Origin: Amaurobius ferox
Taxonomy: Eukaryota; Arthropoda; Arachnida; Araneae; Amaurobiidae
Assembly (NCBI GenBank): GCA_951213105.1
Contig: OX578152.1
Coordinates: 71,432,680 to 71,496,679, forward strand
DNA length: 64,000 nt
Direction of reading: 5' to 3'
The translations under genes and the position numbers were made by a program. The notes under the pieces are model-generated. The model did no database searches and was not told the DNA's origin. It saw only the letters and a list, made by a program, of their open reading frames with translations. Every line of letters begins with the position of its first letter. The first letter of the stretch is position 1. Positions 1 to 12,714 of the stretch are shown here, piece after piece.

Positions 1-237
1 GGATACCATGTTTTTTTCCAGACTTTTCCCAACATCCCCAGATTGCCTGATAATTGTAAAGGGGAAAATGCATGATTTTCATTTTTTTCCACTGAAAGTG
101 GATAGATTTCATTGAGAAAGTGCTAGTTTCCTTGGAGGCGAAAGTGTTTGCAGTATTTTATGGGGGCATGAAAATTATGAGTACTTTGTCTGTTTTTACC
201 TTAGATCAGTCTGAGAGCTGTTAGTTTTTACTTCTAA

Positions 238-453
238 GTTGTTGTTGTTGAGACCCAGACCGTCCGGCCTACCAGAAAGGTGTAAGGTAACTGTTTGGAC
301 GGCCGGGAAGTGCCACCCAATTTAGACCGGAACCCAGTGGAGGAGACATCCACAGGGACCGTACCCTCCTTCCCCTACCACCAACCTCTCGGAAGGACTT
401 ACGGATCCACATGTTTAACGTGATCGTACTCCGCGTGCACACGGCGGCAGTTT
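238..453 (-). mobile_element. 5'-truncated 5S-related SINE body
   Basis: Read on the - strand, this stretch matches the body and (CAA)n tail of the full SINE at 21687-22070. Shared blocks include the box TGATCGTACTCCGC (421-434) and the ACCCAGACCGTCCGG tail region (251-265). The 5S-like head is absent, so this copy is 5'-truncated, as expected from target-primed reverse transcription. It has no RNA polymerase III promoter of its own. I saw no clear target-site duplication. Confidence 0.75.
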
Positions 454-1837
454 TGGCAGTGGCTGGAAGTTGTGACACATTTGAAGAAAATTCTTAGATA
501 ACATTTTTGGTCTGAATTATGTCCAAATGACCATCATCTGATGCAATGAGTTCTATAAGAAAATGTGTTTCATTATCTATAAAAGATAAAGTGACTATTT
601 TGAAACATATGAACAAAGGTGCTTTTGTTAAAATATTAGATTAATATGGTGCGGGCCCACTTTTGTTGAAATGTTCCAGAAAAAGACTTATAATAACTAG
701 CTTGAATAATTAACTTTTTCAGACATTTTTTTTCTTTCAAAAATTTTCTTTAGGGTCATTCCACAGTATTTGGCTTCACAAGTTTGAAAATTTTTTTTTT
801 ATAAAAAATTAAGTGTAATACATCATTTTAAAGCTTGAAATCCCTTCTATTAAAGTTTATCAACAGAAAATCTATATTTTTAACCAAACAAAAATTAGAG
901 CGTTTTGTTTGCAGCCATATAGAAAAATTTGTTACGTACGGGACATTATATTTTTAACTATAACTCAAAAAATATTTTATTTTATTTCAAAGTTCCTGTG
1001 TTTCATTAAACCCTTTTAATAGTAGCATTATATGAAATAAAAAGAAAAAAGTTAAAATATTTTATCATAAACTTTCAATGATTACTTTCTTTTTGTCCCA
1101 TACGAAACAATCTTGAGCTTATTTTTAATTTTTTAACTAATAATACTGATGACAACTGAACAGTTTTTTTTTTCTCTTCAACTGGTGAACTAGCTTCCTA
1201 AATTATTCAATTAAAATATTGTATCTTTTCATTTAGAAGCTGGGTATGATAAATAAAAATATGTTACGTACAGGACAAATCTGTTACGTACGGGACAAAA
1301 TGCAGAATTTTGATTTAAAACTTATCAAAAATTTAATTTTTAGACTATAACTTTTATCAATGGAAATGAATTGAAGGAAAAATGAAGAAAGAACTAATTG
1401 TTTACTATTTACTTCAGGCAAAGGAAGAATTAATCAGCCTTTTGAACCCTTTTGCTTTGCATGTTTATACTGCACAAAAACAACTTGCAGAGTTTAAATA
1501 CCTCAAAAAACCCTACAGGTTTGGCATATAATTATTAAGACTTTGCGGAAAATTTTACGCTAAAACAGTAAGGGGAAATTATGGCAGCTCACTGGAACTC
1601 AACCCAAGTAACATTATTTACCTGTATTGTAATCACTAAATTTGATACTATAATTACATGTATTGTATTTTAGTTAACCAAGTAATATCTTTTCATATGG
1701 ATCGTAAAAAATCTTTATTTAATACATGTTTTTAAAATGAATTATAATTTTCTATAACATTTTAAAACATTCCAGTAAGTTTTAGAAAAAGTGTTCCGAA
1801 TTACGTAAAAACCCTTTATCCAGACTGCCTGAAGTCC
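454..1837. other. Non-coding AT-rich stretch with repeated ACGTACGGGAC motif
   Basis: No gene is visible. The motif GTTACGTACGGGACA occurs near 932 and 1282, with a one-base variant (ACAGGACA) near 1263 and a weaker inverted form (GTCCCATACG) near 1096. Homopolymer T and A runs are frequent. The spacing suggests the interior of an old transposon rather than a host regulatory array, but I cannot name a family. Confidence 0.35.
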
Positions 1838-4140
1838 CAAGGAATCCAGATCTTATAGGAGAGATACGAAGTAGAGTTACTATAACCCTTGATTTGGTGT
1901 TCCATCGTTAAACCACGTGATTACCGGCAAGAACTTCTTTTTCCTCCCGTCATTTCAATGTTATTTCAATGGACGCTTGTCAAATTAATTATTTAAAAGA
2001 GGTTAAAATGGTTTCGTCATGCTGCTGTGACAACTGTACAGAAATACAAGTAAAAGGAGGATCCATAACGTTTCGTTGCTATGTATAACCATTCATTAAT
2101 TTTTTGTTATTGTGTAGTTTTTTGGTATTAAGTTCACTATTGAACAGCCTGGCTGATCTAAATTTGTGATTTGTATTGTAGCAAGCTATATAATATTGCT
2201 ATTTTTTGATAAATTCTTTTATTTTTATGTACTACTTAAGCACTTTTTTGCTATTTATTAGAAAAGAAACTGGATTTTAGTCAAATTCGTTTAAATGATT
2301 TGCATACATGCAAAATTATTCAAACGGTTCGTTTTGGCGACAGTTTATTCGCCAAATGGCTCTGTAAAAATAAAAGCTAAACATGTTTCTGCTATGTTTA
2401 CTTACAAAGTGCTAAATAAGTTTCATGTTGTTTGTCTTTAAGTATATCATATATATTTTTTAATGTTGATAATGCGGTAGTTGCTAGTTTAAATCAACTA
2501 ATTATTTTGTTTAACAGGTTTTAATAATTAATTTGACTATAATATATCAAAATTTGGTTTAAATGCTTGTTGAAAAATATCTAATGCCGTTTTAAATGCT
2601 TGATATGTATAATATTTATAGAAGGGAACTTGCTTGCTTCATGGTAAGTTCCTTTTGTATAACTTGGTCGGATGCTTGTCAGTGTGAGTTATATTATTAA
2701 TTCTTTAACTAATCAGGTTCCATTAACCACAGGAACATCAAAATCGTTGCCTTTTATAGTGCATTTTAATTCTTTGGATTTTGAACCTTATCGGGCTAAC
2801 CCGACAACCGACACGGGCCCGTAATAGGAATGTACTACTTTTGGGGAATAATTTGAAATTCGAAACAGCTAGAAATTCCAAATTTAGAATAGATCGGCCT
2901 TTTGTTGTATATTTTAATTCTTTAGATTTTAAACCGTTTAAGAATTGTTTGTCTTGGGCCCGTAAAGAGGGGTTCATTTCTGAGGAATAATTCAAGAAAG
3001 TCTGAATCTGGAATGTCGTTTTCTTCTGCGATATATATCGAGTTTTTAGTCTAGGATTTTCTAGTAGCTCTTGCTCTATGTTGTTTTTCAGTACATTAAA
3101 ATCGTTTAAATTTGAAATTGTGTTGTTAGAAGTTTTTTCATTATATTTTTCTTTTTCAAATATTGCTCAAACCGAAAAGATTTTTCGGCTTCTTCCCACA
3201 TATGAACAGTGTCAGAATAGGCAATTCATAGTGATCCCAACTTTTTTATGTTTAAAAGCAATACATTTGTCACCTCACTTTTTAAAACGCTCAGTCATTC
3301 TTCACAGTATATCTTTTCATTTTCTATAAAAAATTTAAAGTATATTTTCTTTTACATGATCAAGTTTATAATTACATTCTGCTAAAAAGCGCAATTATGT
3401 TATTTTAGCTTCAGTTCTCAAAAATATTTTTGTAATAAATATTAGTTCACATATCTATAAATTCATTACATTAAAGACTTTTTTAAAAATCAGAATATTT
3501 TGATTTATTTTTATCTTTACGCTCCATGTATGTTCACAAATGCCCTTCCAATGGGGCACTTGTGCACAGTTGAAACTATTTTTTAAATCGATCATAAAGT
3601 AAAGAAATCTTTAATTAAAAAATCTGATAGAAATTCATCCAAATAAGAAAAAGGTTTAATTTGCGGATATTTTTGGTAGAAATAACGATCACACTTTTAG
3701 GAAAAATGAAGAAAGAAAAGAAGAGAATCACATGTGCCACCTCTGCCATAGGTAATCCAGATTAAAAGAAATGTTATTTAAAACATTTCTACCTTTTAAA
3801 TAAAAAGTTTATTAGAAGGCTAATTTTCTATTCCAAGCAAACCGAAAACTAAACGAGGAAGTACAATATCCTTTCCTATTCTAATATCATCAAGCGTTAT
3901 ATGTTGTGTTTTCGCGGGATTCTTAAAATACGCACCGAAAAGTTATTTTCTTAAGCACTAAGCAAGCATTTCTTGTTATTTTAGAGATGCCAAACGCACC
4001 GAGTAATAGATAGAGCAGCCAAATGTGGCAGCTCTTCTGCCGGTAGTCACGTGATTAACTGCAGAACACGTTCTTGAGGAAAATTCAATAGGCTAAATCA
4101 CTCTACTTCTTATTTCTGCTCTAAGATCCAGATAGTAGAT
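1838..4140. repeat. Possible element bounded by diverged inverted repeats
   Basis: The left end carries AATCCAGATCTTA, AAGTAGAGT and CACGTGATTACCGGC (about 1844-1930). The right end carries the same pieces on the opposite strand and in mirrored order: GCCGGTAGTCACGTGATTA (about 4039-4057), ACTCTACTTCTTAT (about 4100-4113) and TAAGATCCAGAT (about 4121-4132). The interior has no convincing gene. A short ORF at 2781-2990 contains a direct repeat of TTTTAATTCTTT (2765 and 2911) and matches nothing I recognise. This could be an old DNA transposon or two unrelated copies of a promoter-like module. Confidence 0.35.
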
Positions 4141-5233
4141 CTTGTACGTGGTTGATTCTTTTTTAATTGTTTTTTCTTTTTATCCTTCTCTTCTGCTAAT
4201 TTTCTTTTTTGATATCCAGATGGATACTTTTTTTGCATCAACATTGTAATTCTACAAAAAATGACAGATCAGATATTATAGTAATCAAATAAATTTTGAG
4301 ATTGTTTGGAATAATTAAGTATTATAATGAATAATAAGAACTGAAACACTCAATTTTTTTCAAAAATATGTAATATTCAAGACTTTTTGAAGAAGCTTGA
4401 TAGGAAACATGTTGTAAGTTTTACACTGTATAGCACTAGATCTTTAATTTCATTTTTGTTTAAAAAGACAATGGAAATGAACAGTAGCTTCACAGACTCA
4501 TAGTTTAGATATTGCTCTTCTGTTGTATATGCATACATGTCAATTCCGTATTTGAAGAATTGTTAGGACTGTTAACGTGCTCGCTGTGCTAAATCGCATT
4601 ATTATTATTATTATTTTTTAAATAAGCACCCTTCACTTATACACATGTATTTCATTTGCTGTTGATTATTTGAATTCTTATGTAATGTTAACGTAATAAT
4701 TACCTTTTTTTATTTTATAAGATTTTATAAAAACTTTATAAAAACTTTTTTATTTTATAAGATTTTAGTTACTCTGAGATATGTAAAGTCCATAGATGCA
4801 TGTTAGCTCATGAGTCTGGGAAAGATTGTGTGCTTCATATCTGGTTCATCCTCCCTGTGGCTAGCGCTGCTGCCATGGGGCTGACCAGTATTTTAAATAG
4901 CTTTTAAAAAGTATAGCCGCTTGCAGCAAAATGTCTGTTGTGTGGGGTCAGTTTGTATCTCGCCTGTTTTTTAAAAAAGTTATAAAAAGTTGTTTTTTAA
5001 AAACTAGTTGCTTTTTAAAAAAGCATTTAATTTGCAATAGTTTTTTTATAGTACTATGGATTGCAAGGCCATTCATAGTGCAACCCATGAATGCCAAAGC
5101 AGCATAAGATACATACCTTAAATAAGTGTCTTTGACCCATTGTGCAGATCTAGAGCACTTTGGCGTTTGTTAGGACTATGCAGCCTTTCTTAAAAAGCAT
5201 CTGCTTAGCGAGCTATAGGCTACTCAGTGTACT
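4141..5233. other. Non-coding AT-rich sequence
   Basis: No gene or named element is seen. A local direct repeat of TTTTTATTTTATAAGATTTTA lies near 4706-4770, and many TTTTTAAAAA-type runs lie near 4970-5045. Confidence 0.5.
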
Positions 5234-5341
5234 ATTCAGTCTGGATGAATGAATGAATGAAATGAAGGTGGGTGGCTCCAAAAGAGCCCAGCACATCGAC
5301 CAGAGATCTATTGTACTACCCCAAAAAGAAAATGAAGATCC

Positions 5342-8300
5342 CTAAGAAAAGAGACCAGTAGCCGATGCGAAAATAAGCAGGCACTTGACAGATATGTCGT
5401 TCAGCTCCCAGGGTTCAATCACATGATGACCAATGTGTTCGAATCTGTGAGCAGAGTAGGCCTCACATTCACATAGAATGTGAGCTGCAGTTTCTTCGCT
5501 GTAATTGCAGCCTCTGCAAAGCGAATCCTTGGAGACACCCATAATATTAAGATGTCTCTTGAGGGTGCAGTGCCCCGTAAGGAGCCCAACAGCTCTCCTG
5601 ATGCCAGTTCTACTGAGCCTAAAAAGTTCCTTTTGACGTGTACTAGGGCAATTGCAGTTGAGGATTTTCACTTGCCTTTGTCCCTTAGTGTCACGCCAGT
5701 TCTTACATTGAAGCTTCCTGAAGATGTCATAGACAATTCTTCTGACAAGGTCATTGGGAATACCCAAGGCCGGCTCAGGGCCCACAAAAGGAGTACTAGA
5801 GCCTTTCCTAGCAAGTTCATCTGCCAATTCATTGCCAGGAATGCCCGAATGACCAGGCACCCAGTACAGAATGACACTATTATTACTAGCAATTTTACAG
5901 AGAGCATTATAACATTCCCAGACAAGGGAAGACGTCACAGTGAATTTCCCCAGAGCCATAAGAGCAGCCTGACTGTCAGAACAAATGAAAATCTGGCTAT
6001 TCTCATACTTTCTGTCATAGCAAATTCTACAACACATAAGAATGGCAAATACTTCAGCCTGAAAGACAGTAGCAAAATTGCCAAGCGGATAAGATAGCTC
6101 AGTGCCATCATCAGGGCAACAGACACCAGCACCAGTACTTGTGCCAATCTTCGAGCCATCCGTGTACCATACAAAACATTTCAGTGTTTTGTAGGTTGGA
6201 GTCCTCTTCCAATCATCCCGCGAGGGGACAAGAATTTCATAAGGCTTGTCAAACGTAAATTTGACATGGATGCCATCAGGTGGCATACAGAAATAAGGAT
6301 GACTAGCAACCTTACTGTTAAGTTCGCCCCAAGATAGATACCTTGAGTAATCTTTCCAGTATTTCAGATATTTGAGTCTGTTCATGCAGATAAGTGCCTC
6401 TGCTTCAATACGCATATAAAGCGGTTGCAAACCAAGTAAAAGTTCAGGAGTTGCAGTAGGAGTGGTTTTCATGCATCCAGATATTGCAATGCACACCATC
6501 CTTTGAAGCTTAACTAAATCGAGTTTAGCAGTTTCACTTCTAATTCTGGACCACCAAACAATGGATCCATAGGAGATGATAGGACAGACTATCATCGAGT
6601 AAATCCAATGGATAGCTCTGGGATTTAAGCCCCAGGTTTTCCCAATAGCATTCCTACAAGACCAGAAGATTCTTCTGGCTTTAGTCGTGCAGTAGTCCAA
6701 GTGTTTCTTCCAATTGAGTTCCTTGTCAACGTAAATTCCTAAGAATTTAACCTCCTTGGAGCAAATAAGCTTCTGCCCAAAGAAGCAAATATTCCCAAGA
6801 TTAAGTATGCGTTTCTTTGTAAACGCAACTAAAGCAGTCTTCTGCGGATTAACCGTAAGGCCTGCATTTTTGCACCATGTCTCAACCCTCCTGAGAGCTG
6901 TAGACATCATGTCAGAGACAGTGTTGCCAAATTTACCCCTGGCAATGATGACAACATCATCAGCATATCCAACGCAAGAGACGCCAGAGATATTGATGCT
7001 TTCCAAAAGAGAGTCCACAACTAAACACCAGAGAATTGGTGAGAGCACACCTCCTTGTGGACAGCCCGAAAGTGCATGCACAGTCACACTATCACCAAGT
7101 AAAGATGCACAGATATACCTGTTAGATAACAGGTTCTTGATCCAATAAGAGATCATGGTATCAACACCTTTTCTGTCAAGAGCAACAAGAATGGTGTCAA
7201 TAGGTACCTTATCAAAGGCACCTTCAATGTCGAGAAAGGTAGCAAGAGCAATTTCCTTGGCATTGAGATTTCTCTCTAAAATAAAGGAGAGACTGTAAAG
7301 AGCAGTGTCCGTAGATTTGCCCGGTTGATAGGCATGCTGAGAATTAGATAGGGCTTAGAGGCCAGAATCACTTCCCTTAAATACCTATCAATAAGCTTTT
7401 CAATAGTCTTTAAAAGAAAAGACGTAAGGCTGATAGGCCTAAAAGATTTGGCCTCATAATAATTGTCCTTTCCAATTTTCGGAATGAAGATTACCTTAGT
7501 ATGCCTCCACGCATTAGGTATATGTCCAAAGGCAATACAGGCTCTGTAGATACTACAGAGAATGGGAGCAAGCACCTCAATTCCCTCCTGGAGAAGAATT
7601 GGAATGATGCCATCAGTTCCCGGAGTTTTATAGGATTTATGGGAACTAATTGCCCATTTAAACCTATTGAGAGTAACAATGCTCCTAGCAATGCTCCAAC
7701 TATTGTCATCAGACAAGGACGTGGAGCAAGCAATACCACTGTCACATTGAACATGAGGATATGAAACCGGAAAGTGAACTCTGAACAACTCAGTCAGGGT
7801 CTCTTCACCAGTAACAGTAAAGTTACCATTTGGCAACTTGACAGTGTTAAGATTACAATTTCTGTCTCTAGCCATCAACTTAACGAGTTTTGCAACGGCA
7901 GGCGCATCGTTAATACCTTCGCAGTACGTTCTCCAAGAATTCCTCTTGGATTCCCTGACTGCTTTATTATAAGAGGTGAGGGCAGATTTATAAGTCTGCC
8001 AATCACCATTCTTCTTAGCTCTATTAAAGAGCTTCCTGCATTTCCCACGCAACCGGCTGAGCTCATTAGACCACCAAGGAACTATCCTTGGGGAGTCAGC
8101 ATTGGTGGTTCTGCAGTTACTATGGAAGGAGTGGATAATGGCTTGTTGCACAGAGTCAACAGCCAAATCCAGGTTTTCAATAGAGGGATACTCACCATTG
8201 TGATTAGCCAATTTGGCCCTAAGATCGTCTTTGTAGGAACCCCAATTAGTCTTCCTAGGGTTCCTACCTTTGTCCTCAGTAGATTTTACAGGACCTTTAA

Positions 8301-8976
8301 CAGAAAAAGAAATTAATTGATGGTCAGACAAGGATATATCATCTGAAACCTTCCAATTAATGACATACTCAAAAGCAGAACTATTGCTTAGGCTGATGTC
8401 AAGAACCTCGCGACGTTTTACAGTCACAAAGGTAGGAGTATTACCCTTATTGAGTATATAAAGCTTATGAAGAAGGATCTGTTCTAAAAGATCATCACCC
8501 CTACGGTTGCAGTTACTACTGCTCCAAACAGTGTTATGGGCATTCGCATCACAACCAAGAATCATTTTTTTACCATTACAATATTCAGTGAGATTGATAA
8601 TGACATTAGAAAGAGTTTCCTTATCTTCATAAGGAAGATAGGCAGAAACAAAGATGTATTCCATCATATGTTCATCAGTTTTGAGTTTCACACTGATGGC
8701 AACATTGTCACCATCGAGGAATTTAACTAGATGAACAGCATTGAGCTTGTTGCTAACAGCAATACAGGCTCTGGGTCTGGTACAGGATGTGTCATAAAAG
8801 ACATTAAATCCTTTGATCCCTAGACCCAAAATCTTTCCATTACAGGTCCAGGGTTCTTGGATAAGAGCAATATCAGCTCTACCATTGAACAGCCTTTTGC
8901 TAAGAATAGCAGAGGCAGAACGACTATGATGCAGATTAATTTGCACAACATTAAGACAACCCATAAACAAAAACAA
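5342..8976 (-). pseudogene. LINE ORF2 polyprotein (EN-RT-RNase H), one frameshift
   Basis: Encodes the enzyme that nicks target DNA and reverse-transcribes the element RNA. An apurinic-type endonuclease comes first: QINLHHS near residue 12, LIQEPW near 38, GCDANAHNTVW near 140 and LSDHQLISF near 215. The reverse transcriptase follows, with DIEGAFD and YADD, then RNase H (YTDGS, CSDSQAAL, WVPGHSG, NELADELA), then a CxxC...HxxxC knuckle near the C terminus. Full length is about 1,210 residues. Compared with copy B, one base is missing near 7349-7350, just before the RT fingers/palm. This shifts the frame and splits the protein into 8976-about 7350 and about 7350-5342. The second frame stays open to the stop. 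The start ATG at 8976 lies 33 nt after the ORF1 stop. The frameshift could be a sequencing error, because everything else looks functional. Confidence 0.92.
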
Positions 8977-9009
8977 GAAAAGGGCAGAGAAATCCTAGGA
9001 GAGAGAAGC

Positions 9010-10221
9010 TCACCTAGTATCAAGACAATGATCAGCATCAAGCGTGATATCATTGTCAAAATCCTTCATGCGTTTTTCCAACTCGTCATCCGAAATCAGA
9101 GGGTTAGCATGAAGTGTAACATCAGAACCAGAAGCAATTTCTAGATCATTAAGTTTAGGTATCATAGTCTCAAGACTACCAATACTTACCTGAGAGGAGG
9201 TCGCCCGGTCTACTGGCTGTTCCTCCATCTTCCCTTTAGGCTTTTCGTTTGGATCTCGAAGAATCTTAAAGACTCCACGGTCCAAACCGGTGAATGCACC
9301 AAGGTCGGCTTTGCGAATCGCTTCCGCAGCCTCCGAATCCACCTCGAAGATCCATCTTACAGAGTGGGGTTCCACAAAATTTTGCAGAACACGCCACTCC
9401 TCAGACTTCAACTCCGGGTTGAAACGGTTCAGCCGTTTCAGCAAAACACTCGGCTCTTTAGTGTACACATCTCTGGTCTTGAAGGCCACCTTGACAGGTT
9501 TGGGAAGATCATTAGCACTCAAGACTATAAGTGCCTCTCCCAAAACCTGACTGTCATTATGGAAGGTTCTCTTGACCCATTCCACAGTATTTGCATCATT
9601 GCAATGAAGAACCAAAGCTCTAGCATTTGAGCTAAAGCTATGGATCTTCGGAAGTTGCTCACCAGTGGGGATCTCATCTATTTTATCGAGAGTCACCAAC
9701 TGGATGATATCAACCTCTTCCTTGCTCAGCTTACTAGAAGGGAAGGACTTCTTGACAATAGCCATCTTAATAACCTGGACTGCCTGAGCATATGTTCCAG
9801 GTTGGATGTCTGTCCTTGATCTCTTCTTGACGACTAGATCCCTTGGAGAAGGTGTGGCTCCTGCCGACCTAAGTCGTTTGGTACCTCCGACCTTCTCTGT
9901 GACAGTGCCAGCTTTTGCAAGCCTCTGGTCCAACTGCCTAGGCGTGCGCCTCCTCCTGCGCCTCTGTGCTTTGGTGAGTATACCCTGCGTCACAGCCATG
10001 GTTTCAGTGTGTCGGTCACCGAGGTTCGCGACTCCACTTCCTTCCACAGCCGGACTGCAGGCTTCCTCCTTTTTGCCAAGATCCAACCCTAGAGGGGTTG
10101 TTTCAATGGCTGATTGGGAAACACCCGAAGATGAACCCAATCCTTTCAACACGCCTTCGCTTTCGCTGCTGCAGCACGGAGAACCAGGAAAACTCGAAAA
10201 AGTCACATCCGATTGCTCCAT
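9010..10221 (-). CDS. LINE ORF1 protein (DUF4780-like)
   Basis: The first ORF of LINE copy A, 403 residues from the ATG at 10221. The frame is open further upstream to 10299, but the internal methionine (MEQS; MEKS in copy B) is the shared likely start. The N-terminal third is low-complexity and basic, with a KAQRRRRRR-type arginine run suited to RNA binding. The middle (about 140-330) resembles the arthropod LINE-associated DUF4780 domain: a patch around VIKMAIVKKSFPSSKL, LVLHCNDANTVEWVKRTF, then SEEWRVLQNF. The C terminus is acidic. The inferred role is RNA chaperone or nucleoprotein for the retrotransposition complex. The DUF4780 assignment is from memory of the family's pattern. No frame damage is visible. 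Confidence 0.85.
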   Translation of the reverse strand: MEQSDVTFSSFPGSPCCSSESEGVLKGLGSSSGVSQSAIETTPLGLDLGKKEEACSPAVEGSGVANLGDRHTETMAVTQGILTKAQRRRRRRTPRQLDQRLAKAGTVTEKVGGTKRLRSAGATPSPRDLVVKKRSRTDIQPGTYAQAVQVIKMAIVKKSFPSSKLSKEEVDIIQLVTLDKIDEIPTGEQLPKIHSFSSNARALVLHCNDANTVEWVKRTFHNDSQVLGEALIVLSANDLPKPVKVAFKTRDVYTKEPSVLLKRLNRFNPELKSEEWRVLQNFVEPHSVRWIFEVDSEAAEAIRKADLGAFTGLDRGVFKILRDPNEKPKGKMEEQPVDRATSSQVSIGSLETMIPKLNDLEIASGSDVTLHANPLISDDELEKRMKDFDNDITLDADHCLDTR

Positions 10222-10963
10222 GCTGTAACCATATAAGAGAGAAAAACCACGGATTACTTCCAGTTCGATCGAATCCCCCGCTAGACTCCGTCTCCCCACA
10301 CTTTTCTAACGTGAAAAGTGTAACCGCCGGAGTCATTCGCAAAGCTAGATGATAAGGAGCGGGCCATAACGTGCACCAGGTACACAGGGCCCAGGGATCA
10401 GCAAGGATCCAAGGGGGATTTCTCGATATGAAACGCTCCCCACCATCCAACCAACGCAACCAAGGGACTCGACCTCTGGAACCGTTTACTGCAAACGTTT
10501 CTTGAAAGCAATACTACAGATGCACGCCGCTTTGCCCTTTTCGCCACACAGCCACCTGGTCCCTTTCCCGAGCCCAAACGAGCCCCTTACGGCAGAGGCC
10601 GAGGAGTGGTACTATGGCCCATAAGGCAGAAGTGAAGTTTACTAGGGGCTTGGCATTGATGCAATCTGCAGCTAGAAGAAAAAGTTTGCTCGGGTACCTC
10701 GGGATAGCAACACCCGTATCCACAAAAGAAATGGATCCCTGAGGATTTTACAGAGTGAGACTGAGTGCCTCACTTCCAACCCCCAACCTGGAGGACCAGG
10801 ATGTCTTGTTTTGTCTGGAACCTCACCTTTGACCTGTCCAGCATGGGAGACCCTGCCAGTAGCAAAAAGCTACCGCCGGCATAGCTCTCAGAATCATTGG
10901 AACACACAAGCCCCACCACCTCGACAAGGCATAGACATCATTCAGTGGGGATTCAGTCTGGAT

Positions 10964-12714
10964 ACATCCATACAGCAGATGGGATATGCCTTAAATAAGC
11001 ACTTTTCATCCACTTTTATTCCACTACATGAACAGAGGGCACTTCAGACATGTGTGGCCTTTGTTAATAAACACCCACTTACAGGGCATATTTAAGGGGC
11101 TTTAGCAGGTTCAACTCCCCAAGTTAAGAAATTTTGAAATATTTCCTAAACATTGTGATTACACAATCTACCCAATCCCCATTCAGTTTGTTGTTCTGGA
11201 GTAGTAAAACAACCTTTTAATATTTGAGAAAAATTCATTATTGCCATAATTTCCTGTCCTACTGTGCACAAAATGAAAGTATGAAGTTAATAAAAGTAGA
11301 AAAGTCTAGAGTTAATCTTTTGACTTTCACGGGACCAAATTTAAAAAGTAATTTCATTTATGAATCAAGAGGTAAGGATTTCCATACCATTCTAAAGATA
11401 AATAAATAACAGAAGAGTGGGACCATTGATTATAAACAACATCCTCAGCACTGAATGACCTTTTTTTTTTTTTTTTTGAGTTATCTTTCCTGAAGATGCA
11501 CACAATCCGGCAGACTTATCTGTTTACCCATTAGGCTATGTTTTACTGCAATTTATTGTCTTTCTGCACATCGTTCTGTTTTAAAATGAAAGAAAGCTTA
11601 AGAAAACCAATTTCTTTAATTCTGTGGTATAAAAAGGAAAAAATTTAAAAGGTATCGAATCTATCAGTTTATCAATTCTCAGATTATTGTTGGTAGCGGG
11701 AAAATACTGATACGTTGGTAAAACTTATAATTAGTGTCAGATATCAGATCACTCCTACGTCTTACGAATTCTCGAAATAGCTCTTACCGCATTGTTTATA
11801 ATTTGTGCATGATTGCTTTTGCCTTACTATTAACTAATTTTTTTGTTTTATGCTGCTTTATATGAGGCATTTTTACCTTTGTAACAAGTTGCTGTTTTTA
11901 ATTATTCATGTGCAAGGATATTCAGGGTAGGATTCTCACAAATTAAATAACTCCCTAATCTTTCATATTGTAGATGTATTTTTGATCTCACTCACCTCGC
12001 TCTGTTGAATATTTTTACACTAAAACTTTGATGTCTGACGGGAAAGAATGTCTTGCATTTGGAAATTCTTTTTATTGCATTCTTAGACCCTATCACAGCT
12101 CTCCAAGAAGACATTTGTGCCCCGGGTTGAAAGGAGGTTTCGGAAATGGATCTTTCAAAAAAGTCTGTTGGTATGGGAGGGGAGTGATTCAAATAAAGAA
12201 CTGGGTCCTACACATTGTCCTATAAATTACAAACTGGATCTATAGGTCAAGCTTCTGATTTGTGGTTATTTATTGACTTGATCAACAATTTTAGTTATTT
12301 TATATCTTTTTGGAGGAGCTCATGTGTTTATGGTTAATGTGTTTAAGGTTTATTTTTTAATTTTTTTCGTGTATTAGTGCAATTACACAGTTTAGTTTGT
12401 ATTCTCGAGCAATGCCAAGAGTACACACTTATTTTTTTCTTCCATCTATATCTATCCTCTTATTATTGTACATTAAATTGACTAATAAACTAGTTTATTT
12501 TTATATTTTGGTTATTTATTAAAGTTAATATTTTTATTATTTTCACATACATGTGTGAGATACCAGTTACTAGCCATTACTCATTTAGCACCACCCAGGA
12601 GGCATGTGTGACTTAAGGTCTATCATGGATGCAAGTAAGATTGCTCGCAAGTAACATTGCAGAGTTGGAGTGTACTACAAAATGTTTTCTAAATATTCCC
12701 TTGTCGGGTCATAT
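10964..12714. other. Non-coding region between LINE A and an RNase H remnant
   Basis: No gene is recognised. A T18 run lies near 11461-11478. The piece at about 12370-12530 (GCAATTACACAG, GAGTACACA, CCATCTAT, then ACTAATAAACTAGTTTATTTT) resembles the tandem units at 41920-42435 and another single copy near 14140-14240, so it belongs to a dispersed repeat family. Short ORFs at 11224-11409 and 12028-12225 show no recognisable domain. Confidence 0.4.

Larger units (their letters stand above)
5247..10950 (-). mobile_element. Full-length LINE, copy A (R1/LOA/I-type, two ORFs)
   Basis: A complete non-LTR retrotransposon on the - strand: 5' UTR (about 10950-10222), ORF1 (10221-9010), a 33-nt gap, ORF2 (8976-5342) and a short 3' UTR ending in a CATT-type tetranucleotide tail (5247-5260). 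The 13-bp target-site duplication ATTCAGTCTGGAT is perfect at 5234-5246 and 10951-10963, so the ends are firm. The length (5704 bp) nearly equals that of copy B without its SINE. Preservation of both ends, the target duplication and almost all of the frame implies a recent insertion. The clade is inferred from ORF2 domain order (endonuclease, RT, RNase H, zinc knuckle) and could be R1, LOA or a related group. Confidence 0.92.

Noticed and set aside
2738..2995. Overlapping small ORFs on both strands
   Set aside because: They arise from an imperfect internal direct repeat and show no recognisable domain.
5480..6097. 205-residue + strand ORF, with similar + strand ORFs at 18712-19386 and 20791-21567
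   Set aside because: These are antisense shadows of the LINE ORF2 coding sequence and occur at matching places in both copies.
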